This document shows, one piece after another, positions 35,915-49,434 of a DNA stretch of 64,000 nucleotides (its first letter is position 1; every line of letters begins with the position of its first letter). The stretch comes from Affinundibacterium macrobrachii (GTDB lineage: Bacteria; Pseudomonadota; Gammaproteobacteria; Burkholderiales; Burkholderiaceae_D), in the NCBI RefSeq assembly GCF_014652415.1, contig NZ_BMYT01000003.1, positions 124,001 to 188,000 on the forward strand, read 5' to 3'. The translations under genes and the position numbers were made by a program. The notes below the pieces were generated by a model. The model saw nothing but the letters and a program-made list of their open reading frames with translations, did not search any database and was not told where the DNA came from.

Positions 35915-38170
35915 ATGTCATCGACAACTGAGCAAACATCCATCTGTACCAGCAATCAACACGACTGTGCTTGTGGAGATACGCCGCTGATCACTGCAAC
36001 GTCACCGGAGTCAACCGCTGCCGTCGGTGCGTCATCGGTGGTATATCGAATTGAGAACATGGATTGCCCCACGGAAGAAACCTTGATTCGTCAGAAACTG
36101 ACTTCTGTTGAAGGTATTACGCAACTGAAATTTAATCTGTTAGAGCGAAAACTCACAATCGAACATCGACTAGCCGATGAAAAACCGATTCAGCGGGCTT
36201 TACAGGAAATCGGTATGCAAGCCGAGCTGGTCGACACTGCGACGCAAGCCCAACAACACCGAAGCACATCCCCTACGAGCAGTAAATCATGGTGGCTGAT
36301 TGGTTTGGGAGTTGCCAGCGCAATTGCGGCAGAAGTGATTGCCTGGGTGAGTGGCAACGAATCAAGTTGGGCTGTGATTGCGCTATCCTTATTTGCCATT
36401 CTCATTAGTGGCGTTGGCACCTATAAAAAAGGATGGATCGCGCTCGCCAATCTCAATTTAAACATTAATGCCCTGATGGCAATTGCTGTTACAGGTGCTG
36501 TGATCATCGGACAATGGCCAGAGGCGGCAATGGTGATGGCTTTATTTAGTCTGTCAGAAATGATCGAAGCCTTATCCTTAGATCGTGCACGCAATGCTAT
36601 TCGGGGATTAATGGCAATGGCGCCCGAACAAGCGACGGTAAAGCAGGCTGATGGTACTTGGCTCACCGTAGGAACCGACCAAGTTCAAATTGGCGAGATT
36701 CTACGGGTCGCGCCCGGAGAACGCGTTCCACTCGACGGCGTATTGACTGAGGGTGCATCTGCGATTGATCAGGCTCCCATTACAGGAGAAAGTATACCGG
36801 TCGCAAAAAATATTGGGGATCAGGTATTTGCTGGGACGATCAATCAAAGCGGCTCCTTTCTCTATCGCGTCTCTTCTTTAAAATCAGATTCAATGTTGGC
36901 ACGCATTATTGTGCGTATTGAAGAAGCGCAGGCTAGTCGCGCGCCGACACAACGTTTTGTGGATCAATTCGCCAAAATTTACACACCTGTGGTCTTCTTG
37001 TTAGCGTTGGCAGTCATGATTGTGCCGCCTGTCTTTTTCGGATTATTGTGGTCGGTGTGGGTCTATAAAGCCTTGGTACTTCTCGTGATTGCTTGCCCTT
37101 GTGCACTCGTGGTGTCAACACCAGTGACCGTAGTGAGTGGACTGGCCGCAGCAGCTAAAGCGGGCATCTTGATTAAAGGTGGGGTTTATCTGGAAGACGG
37201 TCGAAATTTAAAAGTGCTTGCATTGGATAAGACCGGCACCATTACGCTGGGTAAGCCTAGTGTCACCGATATCACGCCACTTCAAGGGGATACCAACACA
37301 CATTTAGGGCTTGCGGCAAGTTTGGCCAACCGTTCAGACCATCCTGTCTCCGGTGCCATTTGTCGTTATTGGAAAACGCAATTTCCTACAGTTTCTCTCA
37401 CTGAAGTATCTCAGTTTGAAGCTTTGATGGGACGTGGTGTAAAAGCACGCGTGGATGATCAGTGGTTTTATTTAGGCAATCATCGACTGGTTGAAGAATT
37501 AGGTATCTGTAACACGAGCCTGGAAGCGACTTTACGTACCTTTGAAGGTGATGGAAAAACTGTGGTCATTCTCTGTAATGAAACAGCGCCACTTCTGATG
37601 GTTGCCGTAGCCGATACAGTTCGAGAAACTAGCCGACAAGCCATTGCCGAACTACATGCGATGGGCGTGCGTACCGTGATGCTCACTGGCGACAATACAC
37701 TCACCGCTAAGGCGATTGCCAAACTGGTCGGTATTGACGACGCCCGTGGTGACTTGTTACCGGAGGATAAATTAGCGGCTATTCAGCAAGAGATAACACA
37801 ATATGGTCACGTCGGGATGGTGGGCGATGGCATTAATGATGCCCCAGCACTGGCCAAAGCCCATATTGGATTTGCAATGGGTGCCGCTGGGACGGATACC
37901 GCATTGGAAACGGCCGATGTGGCATTAATGGATGATGATCTGCGTAAGATTCCCCAGTTTATCCAATTGAGTCAACGTACCTCTCGCATTCTGAAACAAA
38001 ACATTAGTTTAGCACTCGGGATAAAAGTAATTTTCTTAATACTGGCAGTCTTTGGCTCTGCAAGTCTTTGGATGGCGGTATTTGCAGATATGGGGGCAAG
38101 CCTGTTAGTCATTTTTAATGGCTTACGCTTGGTCAAACTTACTACTACGTCCAAGACCACCTTAGTTTAA
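35915..38170 (+). CDS. cadA: Cd/Zn/Pb-exporting P1B-type ATPase
   Basis: 751 residues. It has a Cys/His-rich N-terminal extension (CTSNQHDCACGD), one heavy-metal domain (IENMDCPTEETLI, residues ~44-110), then the ATPase core: the A-domain TGES, the metal-site CPC in VIACPCALVVSTPV (helix 6), phosphorylation site DKTGTIT, HP locus (SDHPVS), MLTGDN and VGDGINDAPAL. The CPC with MDCPTEE places it in the ZntA/CadA group pumping Cd, Zn and Pb from the cytoplasm. It is driven by the MerR-type promoter upstream and precedes the czc operon, which takes metals on across the outer membrane. Confidence 0.94.
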   Translation: MSSTTEQTSICTSNQHDCACGDTPLITATSPESTAAVGASSVVYRIENMDCPTEETLIRQKLTSVEGITQLKFNLLERKLTIEHRLADEKPIQRALQEIGMQAELVDTATQAQQHRSTSPTSSKSWWLIGLGVASAIAAEVIAWVSGNESSWAVIALSLFAILISGVGTYKKGWIALANLNLNINALMAIAVTGAVIIGQWPEAAMVMALFSLSEMIEALSLDRARNAIRGLMAMAPEQATVKQADGTWLTVGTDQVQIGEILRVAPGERVPLDGVLTEGASAIDQAPITGESIPVAKNIGDQVFAGTINQSGSFLYRVSSLKSDSMLARIIVRIEEAQASRAPTQRFVDQFAKIYTPVVFLLALAVMIVPPVFFGLLWSVWVYKALVLLVIACPCALVVSTPVTVVSGLAAAAKAGILIKGGVYLEDGRNLKVLALDKTGTITLGKPSVTDITPLQGDTNTHLGLAASLANRSDHPVSGAICRYWKTQFPTVSLTEVSQFEALMGRGVKARVDDQWFYLGNHRLVEELGICNTSLEATLRTFEGDGKTVVILCNETAPLLMVAVADTVRETSRQAIAELHAMGVRTVMLTGDNTLTAKAIAKLVGIDDARGDLLPEDKLAAIQQEITQYGHVGMVGDGINDAPALAKAHIGFAMGAAGTDTALETADVALMDDDLRKIPQFIQLSQRTSRILKQNISLALGIKVIFLILAVFGSASLWMAVFADMGASLLVIFNGLRLVKLTTTSKTTLV

Positions 38171-38213
38171 CTAGCGCAGATAACAAATTTGTAACCCAAT
38201 AGAGAAACCGATC

Positions 38214-38588
38214 ATGTATATAATTCGCGTCATGTGTAAAAAATGGATCATCCTGTTAGTCCTTGCGTTGACCTTCCAACTAAGTTGGACGGCGGCAAGT
38301 GCTTTCTGTCAGCATGAAACAGATAAATCCACGCAACATTTTGGGCATCATCCTCACCAACATCACACTGCGGATCAAGAGGATCAAAAGAATAAGGCTG
38401 GCAATAAGAAACCTGTGTCCCATCCAGATTGTACGACATGTCATCACGGCGCATCAATGACCGCTGATTCACGAGTATCTCCATTTGATGATCTAGGACG
38501 TCAAGATTCCCGATCGCTCACACAACTTCAACCTCCCATGCCGTTTTTGGCAGAGCCAGAACGTCCCAAGTGGATACGCGTCGTTTAA
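38214..38588 (+). CDS. czcI: CzcI-like periplasmic metal-resistance protein
   Basis: 124 residues. Signal peptide (KKWIILLVLALTFQLSWTAASA) followed by FCQHETDKSTQHFGHHPHQHH, the hallmark of CzcI, and a second metal-binding CTTCHHG. CzcI proteins precede czcCBA and influence its metal induction. Start at 38214 follows a GAGA box; the internal ATG at 38232 (MCKKW) is an alternative. His/Cys richness suggests periplasmic metal binding. Confidence 0.85.
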   Translation: MYIIRVMCKKWIILLVLALTFQLSWTAASAFCQHETDKSTQHFGHHPHQHHTADQEDQKNKAGNKKPVSHPDCTTCHHGASMTADSRVSPFDDLGRQDSRSLTQLQPPMPFLAEPERPKWIRVV

Positions 38589-38719
38589 TCCGGTGCCAAT
38601 TCACTGTCTTCTTCATTATTTTCTTTTGTATTGAGATCCAAGGGTTGACAGCGCACGACCGGATTTTTCCTATTGCTTCATTTTAAGAATAGTTTCAGGA
38701 ATTATTTCAGGGGAGTTCC

Positions 38720-40075
38720 ATGCAAAAATTGCTTTTGCCGCCCACGTTATCGTGGCTCGCGGCAGTATTACTAACGTCTTCACCCGCATACCTTGTGGCG
38801 CAGACATTACCGACTAATACCCACATAAAAGATCAAGCGAGTACGCAAATGCTCGCAGTCAATCTATCCTCCAACAAGTTGCCTGACACCGTTGCCGTTG
38901 GTCGCTTGGGCTTACAAGAGACCCTACGTTTGGCTCAACAATACCACCCGGATATCGCTGCTGCCAAACGAGAGATAGCGGCGACCGAGGCAAGCTTACG
39001 TCAAGCAGGTTTATTACGTAATCCAGAACTGGTTGCGATGATGGAAGATGCACGAACTGAAAATCGCAATACGACTTGGCAACTCAATCAAGCGATCGAA
39101 CTTGGTGGCAAAAGGCGTGCCCGCCTATCGGTGGCCGAAAGCGGTTTGAATATCGCTAAAGTCGAGTTCGCCATAATGTTGAACGAGATTCGGGCCACCG
39201 TTACAACACGCTTTAATGAGGTACTGATTGCCCAAGAGCGTCAACGATTGGCGCTCACTTCGTTGGAGCTAACACAGCGCGCTTACAGTGCAGCTAAAAA
39301 ACAAGTCACCGTGGGCAAAGTGGCGCCCTTAGAAGAGAGTAAGGCACGGGTGGCGCAGTCCAGCGCACAGCTTGAGTTAGCGAAATCCGAGAGTGAATTA
39401 GTGATTGCACGCCAACGATTGCACTCTATGATCGGCAATAACGCGACTTCATCCATTGAATTGGTAGGACGTTTTGATGCTTTACCTGTGGTGCCTGATA
39501 GCTTGGATGTAGAAAAGCAGCTGATGCAATCACCACAGATCATCAAAGCAAAAATAGAGGTGGAAAAACGCGCTGCAATGGCCGATGTAGAGCGCAGTAA
39601 ACAAATTCCAGATATCACCTTAAGTCTTGGTGCCAAACGGGAACAACTGACCGGACGACAGCAGCCTATGATCGGTGTCTCTATCCCGATTAGCCTGTTT
39701 GATCGTAATCAGGGCAACGTGCAGGAAACCATTAGCCGTCTGGATAAAGCGAAAGACGAACTGCAATCGACACAGATTCGGGTGCGCAATGAATTGATGC
39801 AAGCTCAGCAGCGACTCCGATTTGCGGTCGACGAAGCACAGCTAAGTAAAGCAGACGTTCTCCCTAATGCCCAAAATGCCTTTGACCTTGCGCTCAAGGG
39901 CTTTGAATTTGGCAAATTCGGTTTCTTAGACGTACTCGATGCGCAGCGCTCTCTCTTGGCTGCAACAGCACAATATTTACGTAGTTGTGGCGATGCCCAT
40001 CTTGCCGCGGCGGATATTCAAAGACTGCTGAATGATCAAGCGTTTGAATTCTATCCAGCGACTGACTCATTTTAG
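38720..40075 (+). CDS. czcC: CzcC outer-membrane efflux channel
   Basis: 451 residues, TolC/OMF family. A signal peptide lies at residues 1-28 (ending LVAQ), then two OEP repeats (LGLQETLRLAQQYHPDIAAAKREI; GLLRNPELVAMM...; ELGGKRRARLSVAE; ISLFDRNQGNVQ; ALKGFEFGKFGFLDVLDAQRSLL). It is the outer-membrane exit duct of the Czc tripartite pump. Eight nt separate it from czcB. An upstream Shine-Dalgarno (CAGGGGAG) supports the start. Confidence 0.92.
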   Translation: MQKLLLPPTLSWLAAVLLTSSPAYLVAQTLPTNTHIKDQASTQMLAVNLSSNKLPDTVAVGRLGLQETLRLAQQYHPDIAAAKREIAATEASLRQAGLLRNPELVAMMEDARTENRNTTWQLNQAIELGGKRRARLSVAESGLNIAKVEFAIMLNEIRATVTTRFNEVLIAQERQRLALTSLELTQRAYSAAKKQVTVGKVAPLEESKARVAQSSAQLELAKSESELVIARQRLHSMIGNNATSSIELVGRFDALPVVPDSLDVEKQLMQSPQIIKAKIEVEKRAAMADVERSKQIPDITLSLGAKREQLTGRQQPMIGVSIPISLFDRNQGNVQETISRLDKAKDELQSTQIRVRNELMQAQQRLRFAVDEAQLSKADVLPNAQNAFDLALKGFEFGKFGFLDVLDAQRSLLAATAQYLRSCGDAHLAAADIQRLLNDQAFEFYPATDSF

Positions 40076-40083
40076 GAATAATC

Positions 40084-41649
40084 ATGAAATTTTTATCTCA
40101 ACTGACACAATCATCGCCAATCAAATATCGGAATCAGGCAATTGCAGTCGGCATCGTTCTCGTCGTTGGCGTTATCTTGGCGATAGCCATCTTATTTACA
40201 AATAAATCTGGGACTAAAGCCGAAGAACATGATGAAGCCGGTCATGCAAATGAGCATGCGGAACATGCAAAAGAAAGAAGTGAGGAACCAGCCACTGATC
40301 AGAAGGGGCCGCATGGAGGACGTTTATTGAAACAAGGAACTTATGCCTTAGAGGTCGCTATTTTTGAAGTGGATTCGGCACCAGTCTTTCGTCTCTATCC
40401 CTATCAAAACGGAAAAGCCTTGCCGCCTAAAAGCAGCGAAGTGACTGTCTTGGTTCAGCGTTTGGGTCAGGAAGTCCAAACCTACCTATTAAAAGCCGAA
40501 CAAGATTACCTGACTAGCACTAAAGAATTGGAAGAGCCGCATTCTTTTGAAGTGAAGATTAAGGCAATATTTGACCAAAAGACCTATGATTTTCAGTATG
40601 AACAGATTGAAGGCCGAGTACAAATGAGTGAGCAGCAACGCAAACACAACGGCATAGAGACGCAAGTTGCTGGACCGATGTTATTGCAAAGCACGATGTC
40701 GCTATTAGGTGAGATTCGTCTGAATGCTGACAACACGGTACATGTCGTGCCACGCCTGACGGGATTGGTAGAGCGTGTGTTGGTAAATGCGGGAGATAAG
40801 GTCAAACAAGGGCAAGTATTAGCCATCATTTCCAGTCAACTCTTAGCGGATCAACGCGGCGAAGTGCTGGCGGCGCAAAAACGGTTTGTGTTAGCGAAAA
40901 AAAGTTTTGAGCGAGAGAAGAAACTGTGGGAAGAGAAAATTTCTGCCGAACAGGATTATTTGGCGGCACAAAACGCCTTACAAGAAGCCGAAATCACTCG
41001 CCAAAGTGCCGAGCAAAAATTAGCCGCTTTAGGGGCGAACTCTCCTTTAAGTGCGACTGGCGGATCACTTACACGTCTGGAAATTCGATCACCCATTAAC
41101 GGCACCATCACAGAAAAAAATATCGCGATGGGACAAGTATTGAAAGAAGATGCCACGATCTTTACGGTGACCAATCTGGATACGGTATGGGTTGAGGCAG
41201 TGATTCCTGCGAAAGAATTAGGACAAATCAAAGTCGGGCAAAAGGCGACGATCAGCGCAACGGCGTTTGAAGCCAGTACCACTGGAAAAGTGAGCTATGT
41301 CGGCTCCGTGGTTGGCGATCAGACCCTAAGTGCGATGGCGCGCTTGGTGGTATCCAACGCCAAAGGTATGTGGTACCCCGGTCTGCCAGTCAATCTGGTT
41401 GTGCAATCTGCCGCGGTGAACACACCGGTTGTTGTTGCCAGCGAAGCCATTCAAAGTGTGAATGAAGTCTCCAGTGTATTTATCAAAGTCGGTGATCAAT
41501 TTGAAGTGCGACCAGTTGAATTAGGGCGGACTAATGGCAAATTTACCGAAGTAATTAAAGGCTTACTGGCGGGTGAAACGTACGTCTCAAAAAATAGTTT
41601 TCTGATGAAGGCGGAATTGGGTAAGTCGTCGGTCGGTCATGACGATTAA
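40084..41649 (+). CDS. czcB: CzcB membrane fusion protein
   Basis: 521 residues, HlyD/RND adaptor. A single N-terminal membrane anchor (AIAVGIVLVVGVILAIAILF) is followed by a His/Glu-rich metal-binding stretch (EEHDEAGHANEHAEHAKE) and GPHGGRLL, characteristic of CzcB. Then come a lipoyl-like hairpin (VPRLTGLVERVLVNAGDKVKQGQ), a coiled coil (LAKKSFEREKKLWEEKISAEQDYLAA) and a beta-barrel domain (IRSPINGTITEKN; VWVEAVIPAKELGQIKVGQ). It links CzcA and CzcC and delivers periplasmic metal. It is in operon with both. Confidence 0.93.
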   Translation: MKFLSQLTQSSPIKYRNQAIAVGIVLVVGVILAIAILFTNKSGTKAEEHDEAGHANEHAEHAKERSEEPATDQKGPHGGRLLKQGTYALEVAIFEVDSAPVFRLYPYQNGKALPPKSSEVTVLVQRLGQEVQTYLLKAEQDYLTSTKELEEPHSFEVKIKAIFDQKTYDFQYEQIEGRVQMSEQQRKHNGIETQVAGPMLLQSTMSLLGEIRLNADNTVHVVPRLTGLVERVLVNAGDKVKQGQVLAIISSQLLADQRGEVLAAQKRFVLAKKSFEREKKLWEEKISAEQDYLAAQNALQEAEITRQSAEQKLAALGANSPLSATGGSLTRLEIRSPINGTITEKNIAMGQVLKEDATIFTVTNLDTVWVEAVIPAKELGQIKVGQKATISATAFEASTTGKVSYVGSVVGDQTLSAMARLVVSNAKGMWYPGLPVNLVVQSAAVNTPVVVASEAIQSVNEVSSVFIKVGDQFEVRPVELGRTNGKFTEVIKGLLAGETYVSKNSFLMKAELGKSSVGHDD

Positions 41650-41664
41650 TTCCGATTCAAATGA

Positions 41665-44874
<3,210 letters not shown>

Positions 44875-45270
44875 TGACATAATCTTGCTCGCCCCTGTAT
44901 GTCACTTAATGCGTGCGGGGGCACTGTTCTAGCTAGGAGACATTCAACTAATTTCTTGAAGAAATCTCCCAAATCTTTACATTGCAATTGTGGATCTTGT
45001 GGTGATTTTGCAATACTGTACCGAAGTAGATTATTCTTACATTGGATATTTTATTAATAATTGGTTTTTAAATTAACCAGCAAATATTGTGTTAATTACT
45101 TTCGCTACTTGTTCAAATTAATTAAGTAAATTTATTGTCAACATTAATCAAACGTGTTGCTCAGATCGTAAAGATTAAACAATAGGCACTATCCCGGAAC
45201 GCAGTAATGCGACCAAAATTCTATTAAAAGTCGACGTTGTTCTAATAAATCCGTTAGGTGATACGCTGCT
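44875..45270. other. A+T-rich non-coding region after czcA
   Basis: About 400 bp, strongly A+T rich from 44,990 to 45,180, with no reading frame or clear repeat. It separates the metal-resistance block from the next insert and from an antitoxin remnant. Confidence 0.4.
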
Positions 45271-45420
45271 TCAACTTTTCCACCTTTCGCAGGCGGCATC
45301 GACACGCTCACCATTCTTGGTAATGATTTTCTCTGAACCAGCCTTCACCTGTTCAGCCAACTCAGAAAGGTTGGCACGTGCCAGCGAAAACGGCACTACA
45401 TCGCTTGCAGAGATTCCCAT
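45271..45420 (-). pseudogene. Phd/YefM-type antitoxin remnant
   Basis: On the minus strand, from the ATG at 45420, the frame reads MGISASDVVPFSLARANLSELAEQ... then AGSEKIITKNGERV, the typical N-terminal DNA-binding half of Phd/YefM antitoxins. After the KNGE segment the family sequence is lost and the frame stops at 45271-45273. No toxin gene is adjacent. Best read as a broken toxin-antitoxin locus. Confidence 0.6.
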
Positions 45421-45604
45421 GAATAATCATCAAAGCACAAAATGTGCAAAACTTTATACAATTACATGCCGATGGTTAGGTGTGAAGGGGAGTTTTATCA
45501 CCAAACTGATGTGGTGACCCTTGCGATGCACTGGAGTGTTGGCAACAATTCTCGCGTTTACTAGAGGCAGAGAAATCGTTGCCAGACATTTTAAGATCGA
45601 AGTT

Positions 45605-46795
45605 TTATTGATTCCGTAACGCTGCAAATAATTCTGCATAAAGCATTCGGATGTTCTGACTTGTAATACTATAGGACTTGCCATCAATCTTGGCAGCCGT
45701 GGGCACAAGCAGTGGAATCTTTGGGTCACCACCCGCTATACGTCGCGATTCAGGAAACACTTGTACAGTTCGCACTGCATTTTTCACCTCAAATCCTTCT
45801 TTTGAAAATAAACCACTCGGTAAGTAACGGATTTGCACTCCGGCGCTCATGGATTCACAGATCAAACCAAGAAACTCAGTAGAATTATTCCATTCAACCA
45901 TTAAATACGCAGATCGCCATGCGGTAGGCAGATTAGCGCGAGCGTAGTTCACATCACAGGTTTTGCGAAACAGTTGGGCTTGAAGTTTTTTAATTTTTTC
46001 AACAGCAATCTGCAACTGCGGATGGAAATTTTGATCAAAACCGATGTGCAAAACGGGAGCGATCAACTGTTTATGCATGGCCTCAAGTTCTGCCAGAGCA
46101 GATGGCGTAATGTCTGGGCGTAACGCGACCAAATCGACTCGCTTGGAAAATACTGGAATAGCGGAATAAAACCGTGTCAAGGCGTCAACGTTTGCCTTAA
46201 CTATATTTGCTGCCTCTTGTTTAATAGCGCCACTCGCCAGACAGGCATCAGAATATATGGCTAATTTTTTTATACTTGCTTCATCTAACCAGCCAATTTT
46301 CCTACTCCCACCAGCATCGTTGCACTCCCATTTTTTTTCACGGAAAGGTACTCCTTCGAATAAATACAACAGTATTTCAGTCGGTCTTCCACCACTTTGG
46401 CTGACAGGAATATCAATGCCTTGCTCTTTCGCAATCGCCACTATTTGCAGTGTTCGTGAACGCGTTTCGGCTGCGCGTAAATTTTCATCACGTCTTTGCA
46501 AGTAACTATCCCGCATGTCAGTAAGGCGTTTTGCTTCATTGCGCTCAGCCTTTCTCACGGATTCAGGATAATTACTTATAGCCATACATTCCTCATTTTT
46601 GACGAGCAGGGCGTCAAAATATTCGGATTTCCAATCCCTTACTTTTACACCAAACAATAACTTGTCAGGGTCTTTCTCCAATTGGGTTAGCAAATCCAAT
46701 CTTACAGGACAAGAAAGTTGGAGGTCTGCGTGAGCGCTGAGAGACGATAGCGCTATACTCAAACCCGCAACAATTCGAAGGGCTAATAGTTTCAT
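45605..46795 (-). CDS. Secreted hypothetical protein
   Basis: 396 residues with a signal peptide (MKLLALRIVAGLSIALSSLSAHA). Six or more cysteines (CPVRL, ECMAI, WECND, DACLAS, KTCDV, LICES) suggest disulfides in the periplasm or outside. The middle is helical with a charged stretch (ESVRKAERNEAKRLTDMRDSY). No enzyme motif is recognised. It is a single gene on the minus strand between the metal block and the Ig-like lipoprotein. Confidence 0.68.
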   Translation of the reverse strand: MKLLALRIVAGLSIALSSLSAHADLQLSCPVRLDLLTQLEKDPDKLLFGVKVRDWKSEYFDALLVKNEECMAISNYPESVRKAERNEAKRLTDMRDSYLQRRDENLRAAETRSRTLQIVAIAKEQGIDIPVSQSGGRPTEILLYLFEGVPFREKKWECNDAGGSRKIGWLDEASIKKLAIYSDACLASGAIKQEAANIVKANVDALTRFYSAIPVFSKRVDLVALRPDITPSALAELEAMHKQLIAPVLHIGFDQNFHPQLQIAVEKIKKLQAQLFRKTCDVNYARANLPTAWRSAYLMVEWNNSTEFLGLICESMSAGVQIRYLPSGLFSKEGFEVKNAVRTVQVFPESRRIAGGDPKIPLLVPTAAKIDGKSYSITSQNIRMLYAELFAALRNQ

Positions 46796-47035
46796 TTTTA
46801 TTTCCTCTTGACGATTTGTCGGTGATCATGATGAGCTACTGGATGGCATCTAAGGACTGTCCCCCATACGCTCAAGTATCGAACGGATCGAGTGCTAAAT
46901 AACTTTGCTAGGTTTCACAAATAGGCCAACCGTTTCAATTACTAAGCCTCTTTACCCATCTTCAAAAAAGTGTCCAACATGGTTGACGTTCATTAATAAA
47001 AACCTCGCACCATGAATGGCACCGGGCTTCTTGGT

Positions 47036-49255
47036 TTAGTTTATGAGGCTTCCGTACACCGAATAAAACTCAGCCCCGTTTTTCACTTTGTCGAGCAGAT
47101 CGATCAGTGCTTGTTTACCGTTCTTCTGTATCCAGCTAGTAATCTCTTCTGATCCTTGGCAGTAGTGAGGTGCATCTATTTTCCACTGCGTTTGATCCTT
47201 CAAATCTGGCTGTGCTTTTGCAGGGAGAGTAACTCCAGGTGTAAATGGTCTACAAACAGGGCTGCCACCAACGTAGGTAGCTAACCCCTCATTGAACCAA
47301 GTTGGCACTCGTCCATTACCAAGCCTTGCTAGAAACTCCACGTGAGTCAATTCATGCGCAGAAACCAACAGCCTATTGAATTCGCTTCCGTAGGGCTTAC
47401 CCACAACAAAAGTATCCCGTGGTGCAGTGAATGATCCATTTTGAGTTGACATACCTTGTGGCATGACGCGACCACCATAATCTGCATCCATAAAAAAAAC
47501 TGAGCATTCCGCCGTCTTACAAACAATAATATCTGGCACTGTTGTCATCTTTGACGTGCCGAAGAACTTCTTAATAGAGTTCATTGAGAATGTTCTGACT
47601 TGTGCGACCTCACCATACTCAGCCGTACTGATTGCAGGATCAGAAAAGATGCCATTACATACTTCTACCAATGGTTTGCCGTTCATAACTGGAACACTGG
47701 TGCGTGGTGCTGTCTGATCACACACAACACTTGAAACTCTTGATCGGACTTTAAAGGTAGTCAAGATTGTTGAGTAGCCCTTCATGAGGTTGTTAGCCAA
47801 GTCCCGAGTGTCCGCATTATGCAGAGTAACCACGCAAGTTGAACCATAGGGTAACAACGCGGATGCGACCATGAATTTGACGCGCGAGGTAGTCTTATCG
47901 TAAACATCCGCATTATCCAAGTAGTTGGCGCTAGTCCCACCTGTACAACTATAGCTAACTCTTATAGTGGCAACCTTCTCACTCATATCAAACTGAATCT
48001 CAGTATTAGGCATAACATCGGTTGCACCATCTGCTGGAAAAATACCACCGAGATATACAGGTGGCGTTACATCTCCTGTTGGCGTGGTAGGACCCGTGTC
48101 TGGCGGAATAACTACCACCGTACCATCAGTAGTAAACTTTGTGATCAACCAGTTTTCCGAAAATGCATTGCCTGCCAAATCTTTGGAACCCGTACGGTCT
48201 ATCAACAGGTTGCATGTCGCATTTGTGGGGTACGGTGCAACTGGTGTAACCGTCACTGAATTACCGCTAGTCCAACTTGATACTGCAACGGCTGCACTGT
48301 TTGCACCACAGAACATCAGAGTTTTAATGCTGCTCAAAGGCTCGGATACTTGGAAAATAACCTTCGCGTCTGTCGCTACATTTATCGAACCGTTTGAAGG
48401 GAAAACAATACCTGTCAAATTCGGTGGAGTCTTGTCTGAGGTCGGTGGAATGACTACCACTGGTGCCTGCTCTACCGTAAAACTGGTAATCACTACATTG
48501 GATACAAACTTGTTACCAGCCATGTCTTTCGTCATGCTGCTATCCACTGTGGCTATGCAAGATGCACCATAAGCCAGATTCTGGATTGGTGCAGCTACTA
48601 CAACATCCGAGTTAATAGTATTGTTGGTAGGAATAGCTGTGCCGCTGCAAGTCAAAATCACTCTGACGGAACTTAAGGGCTCACTCGCCTTAAAACTAAT
48701 ATTGGGCATCAGCGACACGCCTGTTGATCCATTCAGCGGCGAGATTACAGCGGAGATTGTGGGTGCGGTAGTATCTCCTGGGGTAACCACAACGGGTGCC
48801 TTCTCAACCGTGAAACTGGTAATCAGAACGTTAGACCCGAACTTATTACCAGCCAAATCCTTTGTACTAGTGCTGTCCACTGTCGCGGTACATGCTGTTC
48901 CATATGGGAGACTCTGACTAGGCGTTGATGTCACTGTGTCCAACAGAAAGGTAGTCACTGTTGGAACAACTGCTCCACCGCAAGTCAAAATAACTTTGGC
49001 CGAACTAAGCGGCTCACTGGCTCTAAAGCTAATGGGTGCGTTCTTAGATACATTGCCGTCACCGTTAGGAGGAGAAACGATAGCTGTTGTCGCTAACGTG
49101 GGTGGTACAGTATCTGTTGCGGCTGGAATAGTAGATGTAGGGTTGGAAGACGCGGCTGTTGAGCCACCTCCACTTCCACCGCCACAAGCAGATAGCAACA
49201 CGGAGCTTAGAAGCGCTATGCTGAATGACATATTACTTTGGCACATTAATTTCAT
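47036..49255 (-). CDS. Lipoprotein with four Ig-like (Big_5) repeats and metallopeptidase domain
   Basis: 739 residues. The N-terminus has a lipobox (LLSACGGGSGGGS) and a Thr/Pro linker. Four ~110-residue Ig-like repeats follow, each opening with D-x-x-P-P/T and a conserved SEPLSS or SEKVAT strand (about residues 45-150, 160-265, 270-375, 390-500). The C-terminal ~230 residues hold HELTHVEFL and WFNEGLATYV, the HExxH...E zinc-site pattern of gluzincin peptidases. It is probably a surface-anchored protease or adhesin-like enzyme. Nucleotide similarity among the repeats is visible. Confidence 0.8.
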   Translation of the reverse strand: MKLMCQSNMSFSIALLSSVLLSACGGGSGGGSTAASSNPTSTIPAATDTVPPTLATTAIVSPPNGDGNVSKNAPISFRASEPLSSAKVILTCGGAVVPTVTTFLLDTVTSTPSQSLPYGTACTATVDSTSTKDLAGNKFGSNVLITSFTVEKAPVVVTPGDTTAPTISAVISPLNGSTGVSLMPNISFKASEPLSSVRVILTCSGTAIPTNNTINSDVVVAAPIQNLAYGASCIATVDSSMTKDMAGNKFVSNVVITSFTVEQAPVVVIPPTSDKTPPNLTGIVFPSNGSINVATDAKVIFQVSEPLSSIKTLMFCGANSAAVAVSSWTSGNSVTVTPVAPYPTNATCNLLIDRTGSKDLAGNAFSENWLITKFTTDGTVVVIPPDTGPTTPTGDVTPPVYLGGIFPADGATDVMPNTEIQFDMSEKVATIRVSYSCTGGTSANYLDNADVYDKTTSRVKFMVASALLPYGSTCVVTLHNADTRDLANNLMKGYSTILTTFKVRSRVSSVVCDQTAPRTSVPVMNGKPLVEVCNGIFSDPAISTAEYGEVAQVRTFSMNSIKKFFGTSKMTTVPDIIVCKTAECSVFFMDADYGGRVMPQGMSTQNGSFTAPRDTFVVGKPYGSEFNRLLVSAHELTHVEFLARLGNGRVPTWFNEGLATYVGGSPVCRPFTPGVTLPAKAQPDLKDQTQWKIDAPHYCQGSEEITSWIQKNGKQALIDLLDKVKNGAEFYSVYGSLIN

Positions 49256-49434
49256 TTAATAACTTTCAGCGGCATTTCCGCATTAAGTAAAATTTTATTT
49301 CTTCGAATTTTTGACAGTTCTGCACGATAATTTTGAAAATAACTTCGACGATTAACACCGATAAAGCTCCCCAAATTGTGGTCACTTAACGCCTTGCTCC
49401 TCAACGTCTATACCGCACAGCAGATTTACTCCGC

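Noticed and set aside
48084-48917. Open plus-strand frames across the Ig-like repeat gene
   Set aside because: They are antisense shadows of the tandem Ig-like repeats, which share codon pattern.
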